From contig RQTK01000535.1 of NCBI GenBank assembly GCA_003991915.1, positions 230,437-294,436 on the forward strand: a stretch of 64,000 nucleotides of DNA, read 5' to 3'. The stretch comes from Elysia chlorotica (taxonomy: Eukaryota > Mollusca > Gastropoda > Plakobranchidae). A program made the position numbers and the translations under genes. The notes below the pieces were generated by a model. It was not told the origin of the DNA, ran no database searches, and saw only the letters and a list, made by a program, of their open reading frames with translations. Every line of letters begins with the position of its first letter. The first letter of the stretch is position 1. Shown in pieces: positions 41,701 to 53,185 of the stretch.

Positions 41701-44049
41701 AGCCTTATGTATATGCAAACGCTCACAAACCTCCCTGAACAACCCACTCTCAAAATTCCTTCCCTGATCGATGAAGATTTCAAAAGGGTATCCTAATCTA
41801 CTAAACATCTCCACCATAACCCTGGATGTTGTCAACGCCGTTTGATCTGGCAAGGCGTGACATTTCACCCATTTTGAAAATTGATCAACGACTATTAAGA
41901 TATACTCATTTCCCCTAACAGTCTTTGGCAAAGGTCCTAAAAAATCTAGATGCACTCTTTCCATGGGTGAACCAGCATGGTAAGAATTCAATTCCCCACG
42001 TCCTTGACGAGTTCCCTTCTTATTTAAACCACACACCCCACAACTGGTTACGTAGTTTCGGACATCCTTGGACATCCCATACCAGAAGAAATATGTCTTA
42101 AGCCGTTCCCGCGTTCTAGTAATACCCTGATGACCTCAGGAGGGCATATCATGAGGTAGCTGGCACGAATTTCCTGGGTACCACTAGTTTACCTTGACCC
42201 TCAATAATAATGTGTCAACACATTCTCTCTTAATATAAAAATCGTTCTATTTAACCAGTAGAATTTTTTAACTGGGCTCGCCAAAGCCTTCTCAGCCTCA
42301 TTCGGCTCTTTACTTTGAAGAAGCCAACCCCACAGAAGAGATAGATCCATCTCCTCTCTTTGTGCTAACATCATGAACCTGAATCTACTGTAGTAGAAAT
42401 ACTCCTGACCTGATGTGATGCCGATCCACTCAAAGGAATAACATCATCCACCTTGGTCAGAAACCTAAACCATTGTTTATGCGCCCTTGAACAATTCGCA
42501 CCCCCCCCCCCCCCCCCCACGCAAACCGCCCACACTGTTTGTGNCCCCCTNCAAANNCCCCCCCCCCCCCCCCCCACCACAAGGTAATGCCGTCACGTTA
42601 GCCTCCCCTGAATAATTTCCGCAGAACGTCCTTATTTGTTTAGATGCAGCCGACCAGGACGGTGCGCAATTACCATATCGTATTGGCTGAGTTCCTCTAA
42701 CCAACGAGCCAGCTGTCCTTGCGGTTGTTTAAAATTTAACAACCATACTAGATTAGCGTGGTCCGTCCTTATTGTTAACCGTCCAAGCAGATAAGATCGA
42801 AACTGTCTCGTAAACCGAACAATAGCCAATAATTTCTTTCTGGTTGTGCAGTATCGGCGTTGTTCTGCAGATAAAGCATAACTCCCATAAGCATCCAAGG
42901 CGTCCCCATCCGCTCCCCTAACAGAGTCAATTTCGGCGATAGCCTCATTGGCTAAAACATTTTTATGACGGGGCATACGAAAATTGCCCTATAAGTAAAG
43001 TATTCTATATACAATGAGGGTCAATAGGAGTAAACAGAAGTAGTGTGTATAACACCACGATCTATCACAGACCAAAGAATTAAATAATAATTAAATCCCC
43101 TTACCCTCAAGACTTGCTGTAGATAAGAGAAACTGATCCCGCAAAACAGGAAAAAAACAACAACTCGTAGACCGACACCAGTTGGGCTCACAGATCGGGT
43201 AGGAGTATTGTGAGTAACACTGAAAATTCAGAAAGGCTTAAAAAGGAGAAGAAGAAAGAACAAGAATCAGTACATTGCATAATTATATTAAAATGTTAAT
43301 TTTAAATTCAACACACGCTATTTAATTAGAGACTTAGGTACAGTGAAGATCTAAAAATATTAATATTGTACTTTTTATATTTTGGTGATAGATAATAGAT
43401 AATCCAGAAAGAATAATATAGATTAAAAGAAAGAAAAAAATGAATTTCAGAATAAATCTAGATCCAGATATAGTTAAAAATTGATCAAGACCAAACCTGC
43501 ATTTCTAAGTAATAATTATTTAGACGTGATATGGAGAAGACCAAACCTAGATCTGAGATCCACTGGAAAACTAGACCCAGCAAAACCGTAATATAAATCT
43601 AGATCTAGTAATGGAATTGGGTCAAAGAAATCTATATCACCGAACTACTAAAATTGGAAATCTAGATCAAGCACGCTAACTACAATGTCACGACCTTGAA
43701 ACTAGGTTGATGAACCAAACTCAAAGAAATGATTCAGTCTAAATCTAGATCGTGAAACTAAACTAAACTAAAAGAAGAAAGATAAATGAAAGGCTGGGAA
43801 CAGAAATAAACTTCTGACACCAGTGTTGTAAATCAGATATACATATAATGATAATACAATAAGAAAATGGCTATGAGGGGTCTCAGTCCCGGAGATCCAA
43901 GGAGGACGAACCTTACCCTTACATCTACGAATCCTCAACTGACGAAAATCTCGACAGCCAATCCGAGGTTCGTGGCAGCGCCCCCTAGCGGGATCCGTTA
44001 CTTGCCAGGATCACTCAGCCGGACCGAGCCAAAGCCCAATTCCACCACA
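41690..44049 (-). mobile_element. Ty3/gypsy fossil A (LTR, leader, RNase H, integrase part)
   Basis: Minus-strand Metaviridae-like remnant. The LTR is at 43,824-44,049. A primer-binding site at 43,811-43,823 matches the 3' end of tRNA-Leu (reverse of ACTTCTGACACCA), followed by a leader of about 500 bp rich in TCTAGATC. RNase H lies at about 42,600-42,980 (TDHANLVWLLNFKQPQGQL, RWLEELSQYD) and the zinc-binding and catalytic part of integrase at about 41,690-42,120 (CGVCG, VHLDFLGPLP, GYPFEIF). It is broken in several places, has lost gag and most of the polymerase, and contains undetermined bases near 42,544. Old. Confidence 0.8.
42500..42577. repeat. Poly-C tracts with ambiguous bases
   Basis: Two runs of about 17-18 C separated by CACGCAAACCGCCCACACTG and undetermined bases. 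The run lies in the RNase H end of Ty3 fossil A, at about the same place as the poly-C (about 32 bp) at 46,998-47,030 in fossil C. Confidence 0.85.
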
Positions 44050-45802
44050 TGTGCAAACATTACAAACGTAATTTGGCAATCTTTGTCGTCCCAAGCCCAC
44101 GCATCTCCCTTGAAACCATCGTAGACAAGAGTCGCATTGTATCATCAAGGCACCGTCATCCGGGCCATGACACACGTAAAACAAATATTCCCGACCCTGT
44201 CCTTTCCGGTCGAAATATAGTCTAATCCAAACGGGAAGGGAACTTCGTTCAGATTTGCATAATTTCAACCGGTCGTGATTAACTATGGAGATATGGGCCC
44301 GACTCATGGATTCCTCCAAATCCCTAACGTACTCGAAAGCACTGTTACCCATAACTGTCCCTTTATTTGATGTGGAATAAACCAATTCCAAAAGGGTTAC
44401 TACCTCCCTTCCCAACATTAATTTATTAGTTGCAAAACCTGTAGTCCTGTTAACAAATGCTCTAAATGAAATGAACCGCTGTCTGCGGTAGGAAAATATC
44501 CCAATCCCTTTGAGGGCTAACAAAACATCGAACTGAGTCAAGCAAGGTTTGGTTGAAACGTTCCACTTGACCGTTCGATGAAGGGTGATAAGAAGCAGTG
44601 CGAGCTTTATGGATATGTAAAAGCTCACAAACATCCTTAAACAACCCACTCTCAAAATTTTTTCCCTGATCGGTGAAAACCTCAAACGGATACCCCAATC
44701 TGCTAAACACCTCTACCATAACTCTTGATGTTGTCAAGCCGTTTGATCTGGCAAAGCATGACATACCACCCATTTTGAAAATTGATCTACAATCATTAAA
44801 ATAAATTGATTACCCCTAACAGTCTTTGGCAAGGGTCCTAAAAAATCTAAATGTACCCTTTCCATGGGTGAACCAGCATGCTTAGAATTCAATTCCCCTC
44901 GTTCCTGACAAGCTCCCTTTTTTATTCAAACCACATACCCCACAACTGGCTTTGACATCCCATACCAGAAAAAAAAATTTTTTAAGTCGTTCCCGCGATG
45001 ACCTATGGAGGGAACATCATGAATCAGATGTAGAACTGACGGCACGAACTTCTTAGGAACTTTAGGAACTTGAATTTTCAATAAAAATTCAGAAAATCTT
45101 TTGAAAGAGAATAAGAATCAATATATTGTAGTAATAGATCTCGATAATCTAGATAGTATAATATAGACTTGAAAGAGAAGGGGGAAAAATTAAAAACGAA
45201 TTTAAAAATAAATCTAGATCTAGATATAGTTAGAGATAGATCCATATCCACAGACCAAACCTGCACCTCTAAATAACTTAGAAGTGAAATGAAGTAGATA
45301 AAAATCTAGATCCCAGATCTACTGTAAACCTAGATCAAGCAAGCTAATAATGTAAATCTAGAAGTAAAATTAGGTCGATGAAATGTAGATCAACCATCTA
45401 CTGAAAATCTAGATCAACTACGCCAGCCTCAATGTCACGACCTGAAAACAAGGTCGTTGAATCAAACACTAACGACTGACTAACTCTAAATTCTAGATCA
45501 TGAAATAAGACTAAAACAATAAAGGTAAATGAAAAAACTATATAGGCTGGGAAGAGAAATAAACTTCTGACACCAGTGTCGTAAATAATGGATTGATAGA
45601 TTAATATTAGGCTGATCAAATAGATCGGGTGGGTCTCAGTATCGAAGATCTAAGAAGGACGAACCTTTCTCTTGGACATACGACTCATCAATTGCCAAAA
45701 ATCTAGGCAACCAATCCGAGGTTCGCGGCAGCGCCCCCTAGTGGGAACCGTTATTTGTCAGGATCACTCAGCCGGACCAAGCCAAAACCCAGTTTCACCA
45801 CA
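43824..45802 (-). mobile_element. Ty3/gypsy fossil B (two LTRs, integrase with PHD finger)
   Basis: LTRs of 226 bp at 45,577-45,802 and 43,824-44,049, both with TG...CA ends. tRNA-Leu-type primer-binding sequence lies next to the first LTR, then a leader homologous to that of fossil A (43.3-43.8 kb). The integrase part lies at 44,250-44,960 (GYPFEVFTDQGKNFESGLF, YHPSSNGQVERFNQTL, NKLMLGREV). A PHD-type finger follows at about 44,060-44,190. The 43.8-kb LTR is shared with fossil A. Broken in several places and missing gag through RNase H. Same family as A. Confidence 0.8.
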
Positions 45803-46059
45803 CTAACACAATAACTTAAACTAAACACTTACCCTCAAGGAAGACCTCAACTTGATTGGTAAAAATTCATAAACATGGCCAGGCACAGGAATGGAATTAC
45901 ACACATAAACTCCCGAAAGTCAGGGGACGGTCATCTGCTGCGACTTCAATCACTCACTCACTGACTAACTTAACGTCCCTTATCCACCTACCTGTTCACT
46001 TGATGGACGCACCAAAAGTCACAAACCCAAAAGGAATTCCCGATTATGCCAAACCACCA

Positions 46060-48000
46060 CAGTAGATAAATTAGTCTAAGGCTGATCAAATAGATCGGAT
46101 GGGTATCTGGATCGGAAATCCAAGAAGGACGAACCTTTTTCTTGGACATACGACTCATCAACTGCCAAAAATCTAGGCAACCAGTCCAAGGTTCACGGCA
46201 GCGCCCCTAAGATACTTAAAAGCTCGATTTAGAGATGGTGTATTATTTCTTGGTCTAGCTCCCGAATCTATAGGCTAGATTTAATCTACCTCTGTTTAGA
46301 TCGAGATCTCTTCTCTAGATGTAGGTCTGATCTAGATTTAGTATACGAAGCTTTATGGAAAGACGGCTTTAGAGTTTAGACTTTAAATCATTAGACGCTC
46401 CACTTCCGACTTTCACTTTGGGTTTAGGCCTACCCATTATTTCTCGGACCGGAAATCATTCGCATGTGGATATTTTTTTCGCAGAGTAATGAACTAAACA
46501 TTTTGCCTTTTATTTGCTAAAATCAACCGTTTCACCGAAAAATATTATTACCGTCGACAACATCGTACCAAATGACCCCATCCCAACATACAAAATTCCA
46601 CGGTTCTAGATGGTGTAGTTTGCCCGTAATGCGTGGCAGGAAAATTGTCCACCGTCAATTATCAATAGATGCACAAGTTCACAAACCACTATCAAAATTT
46701 CTCCCTTGGTGGGTGAAAACCTCAAACGGATACCCCAATATACTAAATACCTCCATCATAACCCTTGATGTTGTCTAAGCCGTTTGGTATGGTGAGGCAT
46801 GACATTCCATCCACTTAGAGAATTGACCAACAGCCGTTTAAATATGGATGCGTTATTAATCACCGTACTCGCGCATGCCAAAAGCTTACTTTTTTTGGGT
46901 GAATCGCGCATGCCCAAAGCCCTAGTTTCGGGTGCTAGGTAGCTAGATCTAGATCTATGCGCTGTTCTAGGAGACAGTTATGCAAGGTGTTATGGAACCC
47001 CCCCCCCCCCCCCCCCCCCCCCCCCACAAGTTTTCTAGTTGGTTTTCTAGACAAGGCATCAGCGTTAAGATCCAGCCGACCAGGACGGTGCGCAATTACC
47101 ATATCGTATTGGCTAAGTGCCTCTAACCAACGAGCCAGTTGTCCTTGCGGTTGTTTAAAATTTAACAACCATACTAGACTAGCGTGGTCCGTCCTTATTG
47201 TTAACCGTCGTCCAAGCAGATAAGATCGAAACTGTCTCGTAAACCGAACAATAGCCAATAATTTCTTTCTGGTTATCGGCGTTGTTCTGCAGATAAAGCA
47301 TAACTCCCATAAGCTATCACTTTCTCACGACCCCCTTGAATTTGACTTAGTTCCCTCGCTACCGCTACATCAGATGCGTCCGTGTCCAAAGTGAACGGAT
47401 CTTCCTTTGTCGGTACTGAAAGCAGAGGTGGACTGAGCAACGCCCCCTTCAAAGCCATGAAAGCGGTCTCTTGCTCTGCCCCCGCTTACGATGTTCATCT
47501 TCATGTCTGTGTCTATCGTCCCGACCAGACCTACTAGAATAAAACCGACCCCGCTCAAGGGAGCTATCTCTGTCCCTCGCTTGGCGGAACCAATCCCAAT
47601 CGTGACAACCCTGACTATTATTTCTATATTTAGGGAGCATCATGTCATCCCACATACCCGAAATGTCCGATTTATTTTGCACCACCTTATCCCGAAAGCA
47701 TTTAGAGTAAATCGACATAATTAATGATATGCCAGACTCTTCCATGCACATCAGTCTTAAAAGGTTCACCCCAAAATTGTCATAACCCTTTGCTACATCA
47801 GCAAGGGAATCGATTTTAGATTGTGAAAATTGTGTATTCGATCTAAGCAAACCCCTTAACTTATTATTTGGAGCTTAGTGCTCCCCCATAATGCGGACGT
47901 CACCAGATCCTGCCTGGGAATCCATGCCTAAACCGCCATATCCCCTTAATATATCTTTATACCCTGATTCCGGATTATCATAACCCTTAACTGTATCCTT
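46060..48000 (-). mobile_element. Ty3/gypsy fossil C (gag-like, RT end, RNase H, partial LTR)
   Basis: A gag-like stretch lies at about 47,450-47,990 (tentative, with an Arg/Asp/Ser-rich end). The end of the reverse transcriptase and RNase H follow at 46,935-47,458 (LLSPPLLSVP, FTLDTDASDVAVA, TIRTDHASLVWLLNFKQPQ). A partial LTR of the same family as A and B sits at about 46,060-46,209. Broken, with large internal losses. RNase H is closely similar to that of fossil A. Confidence 0.75.
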
Positions 48001-48118
48001 ACTTTTTTTGGTTGACTCGCGCATGCCCAAAGCCCTAGTTTCGGGTGCTAGGTAGCTAGATCTAGATCTATGCGCTTTTCTAGGAGACAGTTATGCAAGG
48101 TGTTATGGAACCCCCCCC
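46889..48118. repeat. Pair of 110-bp direct repeats ending in poly-C
   Basis: Copies at about 46,889-46,998 and 48,000-48,110 share GCGCATGCCCAAAGCCCTAG, GGTGCTAGGTAGCTAGATCT and CAGTTATGCAAGGTGTTATG, then run into poly-C. They flank the gag/RT/RNase H piece of Ty3 fossil C. The second continues into about 35 A residues. Confidence 0.85.
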
Positions 48119-48120
48119 CC

Positions 48121-48156
<36 letters not shown>

Positions 48157-48334
48157 AAAACAAAACAAAACAAAAAAAACCCCGTTCCCAGTCAAACAGA
48201 ACAGATAACTTGTAGATCCATTTCAACGACATCGAACATATTTTAATCTCAAGATATTATGCTTTCCGTTACTTAATCGTTTTTTTTTTTTAAATATTAG
48301 TTTTAGCTATTGGAACCCTATTGAGCCTTAATAT

Positions 48335-48545
48335 AAGACGGCCCGAGCTGGCGAAAGTGTTAGAGCGTCGGGACAATCTAGAGGTAGCAGGTTTATCGGA
48401 CATGATTTACCTGTCGCATTTCTTCTCATACTGATTGTGCCGGTGCCAGTACAGTGTGATCAGCCGAGACATCAACGCCCTGTCTCTGTGTGCAATCACT
48501 TGAAATTGTCGGGCGTCAGTCACGGAACCTATCGCCGGATATGAT
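48335..48545 (+). mobile_element. tRNA-derived SINE, diverged
   Basis: Plus-strand match: a degraded tRNA-like head (GACGGCCCGAGCTGGC), CTGATTGTGCCGGTGCCAGT, GTGTGATCAGCCGAGACATC, GCCCTGTCTCTGTGTGC and GTCGGGCGTCAGTC. Confidence 0.7.
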
Positions 48546-49860
48546 ATTCTTTGGAAATCTTTGACACGTACATTTGTTGAGAGTCTATCTCATACTGCAC
48601 TAAGTTAATAATATAGTTCTATTCCTAGTAAAATGCTCACCTCTTACGCTTTAGCAAATTTTCATGATAGGCTATATCAAAAAGGTTTTCATAACTGCTG
48701 CAAAGGTTAATATAAACACTTCAAAAGCAGCTTGTTCAACTTATAATTTAAGCTCAGGTGTCGTTCACAAACCATGTGGACAGAATTTTACCATTTTTTG
48801 AATGTGAATGGTTGATCAAGTGATGAATTGCTGTTGTTTGGGGCAGTTGTAAGTATAACTGTAGAAGCTGCATGACTAAATTAAATGTCAGGTGAAGGCG
48901 TTAGTGGTGATTTAGATCTAGATCTAATCCGTGTAGGTCTATCTTCTTATGTGGTGGTGTATCAGATCTGAAGCTGGGTCTACATTGTGGAGATCTAGAT
49001 CTGTATCTGTCTTCACTTTGTCGTAGATCTAGATCTAGATTTCGATCACTATCAGTAGGCCAATATATGGATGGTTCATCAAGTAGTGATGTTTGTGATT
49101 GTGTGGATGAGGGGATTTGATTTGGATTGAGTGTTGCTGCTAATTATCTGGATGGTGTTAAACGACGTCTCTTTTTATCACCTGCCATCGTAATTGTTCT
49201 AGATTTTCCACAATTAAATTTGGTTCATGATACAGTTGAGTCATGCTTCTTGGTCAAATAATTCAGATTTAGATATCTAGATTCTAGATTATGCGCGAGT
49301 CTGTTGTCTTTGTTTTTAAGTGACTTGGTAAGCCTGTAGTGAGAAAATTTGTACAATTACCGCTCTCAAGTGCAAAAGCGCACACAGTTCTCTCCCCCCC
49401 CCCCCCAACCCTTCCCCCAAGCGCATCTAGAAGGTAACCTTTGCAGCAGGCACACTTTACCTAGTTAGTCAAATGGGATGGAGCACCAACTAAGGATTAG
49501 GTCCCTGGAAGCAGAGTTGATATCCATGAATCAACCTAAAAAATGAAAAAACGAAACAAACAAGAAACTGTTGAAGTGCTTATTTCATTATTCATAATTA
49601 AAATTAAATTGGTTTTGCAATATTTGAGGACTATGAAAAAGTCAAATGAAAAGGAAAGTAGTAGAAAGAACAAAACAAAACACAAAGAGTGGGCAAGAAA
49701 ACGTGGGATCCAATCGTTATCAGGTCTTGAAAACAGTTATCCCGACTGCAACGACAGGACACAATTGCAATCTCGGCTGAAGTATGGTCTGGGAGAAGAA
49801 AAACACAAAGGAAAAAAAAAGAGTTTATAATCTGATAAAAGAAAGAAATTTTTAGCACAG
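48546..49860. other. Unassigned sequence with TCTAGATC motifs
   Basis: No coding region recognised. AGATCTAGATCT-type motifs recur at 48,916-49,040 and 49,260-49,290, like those in the Ty3 leaders at 43.4-43.7 and 45.1-45.4 kb, so this may be further decayed element sequence. The + frame at 49,543-49,830 has no support. Confidence 0.4.
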
Positions 49861-51335
49861 TAGAAATCGATGTGGCATTATCTTTATTATCTAATGATAT
49901 CTACAAATGTAGTTATCGTTCTCTTGCCCAGCATCCCTAATGCACTTATCATGAAATGTTCTGGTACATAAAATACATATAGTCCAGTCATTGTATCCTG
50001 CAGCACTTGCCTTAAATTTCCCACCTTCAGTTTTTCAACAAATGTAGCACATGTCTTCATTAACAAGCAAAGGCCTAGCTTTATGAGATTTTATGGCCTT
50101 AGTTTTAACTTTAGCGGGTCTGCCCCTGTACCTGATCTTGGGCAAAAGAACCTTAAGAGATTGGGCTTCTAAGAAAGAAACAGACTCCAGCAACCCACTT
50201 CTCGCCCCTCTCCTTTGACTGATAAACTGAAGTAGAAGGAGACAGCAATGTAACATCAACATCAGATACCTGGGGAACATCCCCGCCGGTTACAACGGGA
50301 ACATCAACACCAGATACACATGAACTATCAACATCAGATGCCAGGGAAACCTCAGGGACTTCCACACAATCAACTTTAACATCAGATGCCAGGGGAACCT
50401 CAGGGACTTCCACACAATCAACTTTAACATCAGATGCCAGGGAAACCTCAGGGACTTCCACACAATCAACTTTAACATCAGATGCCAGGGAACTTCAGGG
50501 ACTTCCACACAATCAACTTTAACATCAGATGCCAGGGAAACCTCAGGGACTTCCACACAATCAACTTTAACATCAGATGCCTGGGGAACTTCAGGGACTT
50601 TCACATAATCAACCTCAACCTCAGATACCCGACTAACCTCAGAACCAGAAGCAAGAGGTACTTCATCCAGACTGCGTGCACTGATCTCAACATCACACCC
50701 TCTCTCCCACAAAGACGAGACTTCCTGAATGACATTGAGTCGCCTTTGAAATTGTTTCCTATCACAACTTTGCGGTAGTGTCTCCTTTCTGCAGGAACAG
50801 CCTCTTGGGCCACAGCTGAGCTGACCTGCTCCTGTCAAATGCCTGAATAACTCCTACTCTTGAGCCACCTGTTATCTGCAGAATTGAGAGCAGTTGACAT
50901 ATCATGCTTACTACATGCCATCAGGTGAACACAAGGCAAAGTCTGCTGTAGATAAAACGGACAATGAGATGCAGTCTGCTGTAGATAAAACGGACAATGA
51001 GATGCAGCAACACCGTTGTTGTCAGTAACTTTAAACCTGCCCCCATCCTTCTCTGTAACCAGATATACTCCATACACATCCTGAACTAAAAATTTAAGGG
51101 TAATGAACGATTCTTTTTGCGCTGTAATGCTTATACGATCAGCTAAAAGTAGTTGCTGTGCTATCATGCTGTCTGTTTTTGTTATATCTTCTACGCTAGA
51201 AATCTCGGCCGTTCTATATTCCTTCTGGATTGTTTTAGAAATAAGGTTGTTGTAAAGTTCTGGTTGTATTCTATAATAGTTATTCGTTTTGTCTGCCGGG
51301 ACGTTTTGTCTGCGTTTTCTGTATTTCTCCTTCAC
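49860..51335 (-). pseudogene. SWIM- and PHD-like zinc-finger protein with 16-residue tandem repeats (transposon-related)
   Basis: Minus strand, N to C. A 90-residue region ends FLVQDVYGVYLVTEKDG. A SWIM-type metal site follows (SHCPFYLQQTLPCVHLMACS), then RWLKS. Next come tandem repeats of VEVPEVSLASDVKVDC type (50,300-50,620). Then a basic GRPAKVKTK hook, and a cysteine pair CYIC with a PHD-like end (WTICILCTRTFHDKCI, YICRYH) near 49,905-50,060. SWIM plus a basic hook plus a C-terminal finger is typical of MULE-type transposase relatives. No transposase core was found upstream. Frames change at least twice, and an 11-residue unit of the SWIM site is duplicated (50,940-51,005). A domesticated or host gene remains possible. 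Confidence 0.6.
50300..50620. repeat. 48-bp coding minisatellite
   Basis: About six copies of a 48-bp unit (for example AACATCAGATGCCAGGGAAA followed by CCTCAGGGACTTCCACACAA and TCAACTTT). It is in frame on the minus strand as a 16-residue Val/Glu/Ser-rich repeat. The copies are nearly identical except one with a 1-bp loss and diverged ends. Confidence 0.93.
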
Positions 51336-51969
51336 CTACAAATCCAGCAAATGCCTGTAGTACATGTTGGTCAAAAAAATGTTGGAAGAATATAAACTCA
51401 ATCAATTAATCAGGGCAGACATTTCTTAATCCAGCTTGCCCAGTCTTCTTCAACCCTCAGAAATTCTTGTCTAATACGACAATGTACCTAGGTGGCAGTT
51501 GACTTAATCTACCCTATAAAATATTTCACTATTGTATACATTTTTATATTCTCCAGTGTTATCACACAAAATAGTACCCCCCAAGAAACTTATATTGATT
51601 GATCTGCCAACTTTTTAACACTAAAAATCTGTACACTTTTGCAAAAATTGGTATAACTGCATATCTTTACTAAAAACCACAACTAATTACCACCCAGGAG
51701 AACCACCAGAGTCAGTGAGACCCATCATCTGGCCCTGATTAGATCTTTACACTCAGCTAGTCTATCAATATTCTAGACCCAGGTTTCACAACCCTAGGAA
51801 CTCCAACTCCAAAAGGGGAAATTTAGGAATATTATAATGAAAAGGCTATACTCAAATATATACGCTTGAGATGCTAAATAGTTACATTTTTAAAAGAAAT
51901 AGCAAGTCTTGCTAACAGATATTTGCCGATAAAAATTACATGTACATTTTGTGTGTGCAGTAGAGTTTG

Positions 51970-52115
51970 TTTAACCTCACCTACCGTCTAACATCAGCAC
52001 TATGTGGGGTATACTGTGGACAGATCCCAAGACTAAAGTCTAACAAATCTATGTGCTGCCACAGAGACAGTGTTGGGATACAGTGACTGATGTCTCAGCC
52101 AGAATGGATGCAGCT
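51970..52115 (-). mobile_element. SINE body fragment
   Basis: Reverse-strand blocks ACATCAGCACTAT, GGACAGATCCCAAGACTAAAG, TGTGCTGCCACAGAGACAG and GATGTCTCAGCCAG. Confidence 0.65.
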
Positions 52116-52317
52116 AACAATATCATTGAATGTGATTGTGAATAGTATTTCAAACCCTTTCAAAAAGAATTCAATCTGTCATTTGAAAAGAAAAACACAG
52201 AAACAGAGATGTAACATTTTTGTCAGGTGTATAGGCAATTTAAGTTCTACTTAAGAATCATAGTTTCAAACCATCAAGTGGTGAAGTTTTTTGAGTTCTA
52301 TTTTATGATTTGCTTTG

Positions 52318-53160
52318 TCACGGAATCGACCGTCCTTTCCGTTCGCATGTTGTGACATCACCAGACATGAGCTCTTTAATTCTGTCAATATTGTCTATGT
52401 TGATTCCAATTTCTTCACCTATTACAATTCTCTTCCGTTCACAATCTTGTAAACAAAAACGGCCCCTAGTGCTCATTTTGCATATCATTGCTGATAGAGG
52501 CGGGAATAGTTGGCTTGTGCTGTAGGTTTTTCCAGAGTTGGAGGCTCCTTGCAAGAATAGTCCTATCTTTTTGTATACTCTTCCTTGCAATCTAGAAATA
52601 AGAAATCAAGCCATATGATGGGCATTTATATTCTGCTTTCTCAGTCTCTGCACCAAGAATTGAATAACACTAATGTTTGTTCTGGTGTCAAGGTATGTTG
52701 CAGATTCACTGGTGAAGATTTTATTGCATTCATCAAATCAATTGACTGATCAGCTGGAGATACATCATCTCTTGTTTATGACTACAATTTATCTGCCCGA
52801 GGATCCAGATAACCGTTACAGATGTCATCATATGCAGCAGTACCACGTACCTCACCCACCAAGTTGAAAAATGTAGCGCAGTGTGGATATTGCAACATAC
52901 ATGTAGTTGCTTTTAATTGATCCAGCATTGTTAAGTTTTTAGACCTCTTCTTTGGAGGTTGGTTCACGTTTTCCAACTCTTCATTCTCATTGTGGACATC
53001 TTCATGGGCCTTCCACGTTCGATCAAATTCTTCTGTTGAGAAAAATCTTGCTCCAAGTCCAACAAAAAAGAAAGGCTGAGATGACACTTTTTCAGACTGT
53101 CCCGCCAGTTTACTTCGCGTGAACAGGAAGCAGGATCCGAAAGAGGCGTGGTTGTTGTTG
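52318..53160 (-). mobile_element. Parvovirus-like NS1 helicase fossil
   Basis: Endogenous virus-like remnant on the minus strand. The best preserved part is the superfamily 3 helicase core at 52,318-52,590: Walker A (GLFLQGASNSGKT), then FCLQDCERKRIVIGEE and KELMSGDVTT, which follow the order of parvovirus/densovirus NS1. A preceding stretch at 52,600-53,160 probably represents the upstream part of the same protein. It is broken in at least two places and truncated at its far end, and no capsid gene is seen. It is probably old. It lies directly beside an LTR with primer-binding site. Confidence 0.7.
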
Positions 53161-53185
53161 CGCGAGACCCTCTCATCCTATCATC

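Noticed and set aside
49543-49830. 95-residue Lys-rich plus-strand frame
   Set aside because: Low-complexity composition, no domain, no supporting signals.
50300-50620. CRISPR-like regular repeat
   Set aside because: Units are directly contiguous 48-bp repeats without unique spacers, in frame in a protein, in a eukaryotic genome.
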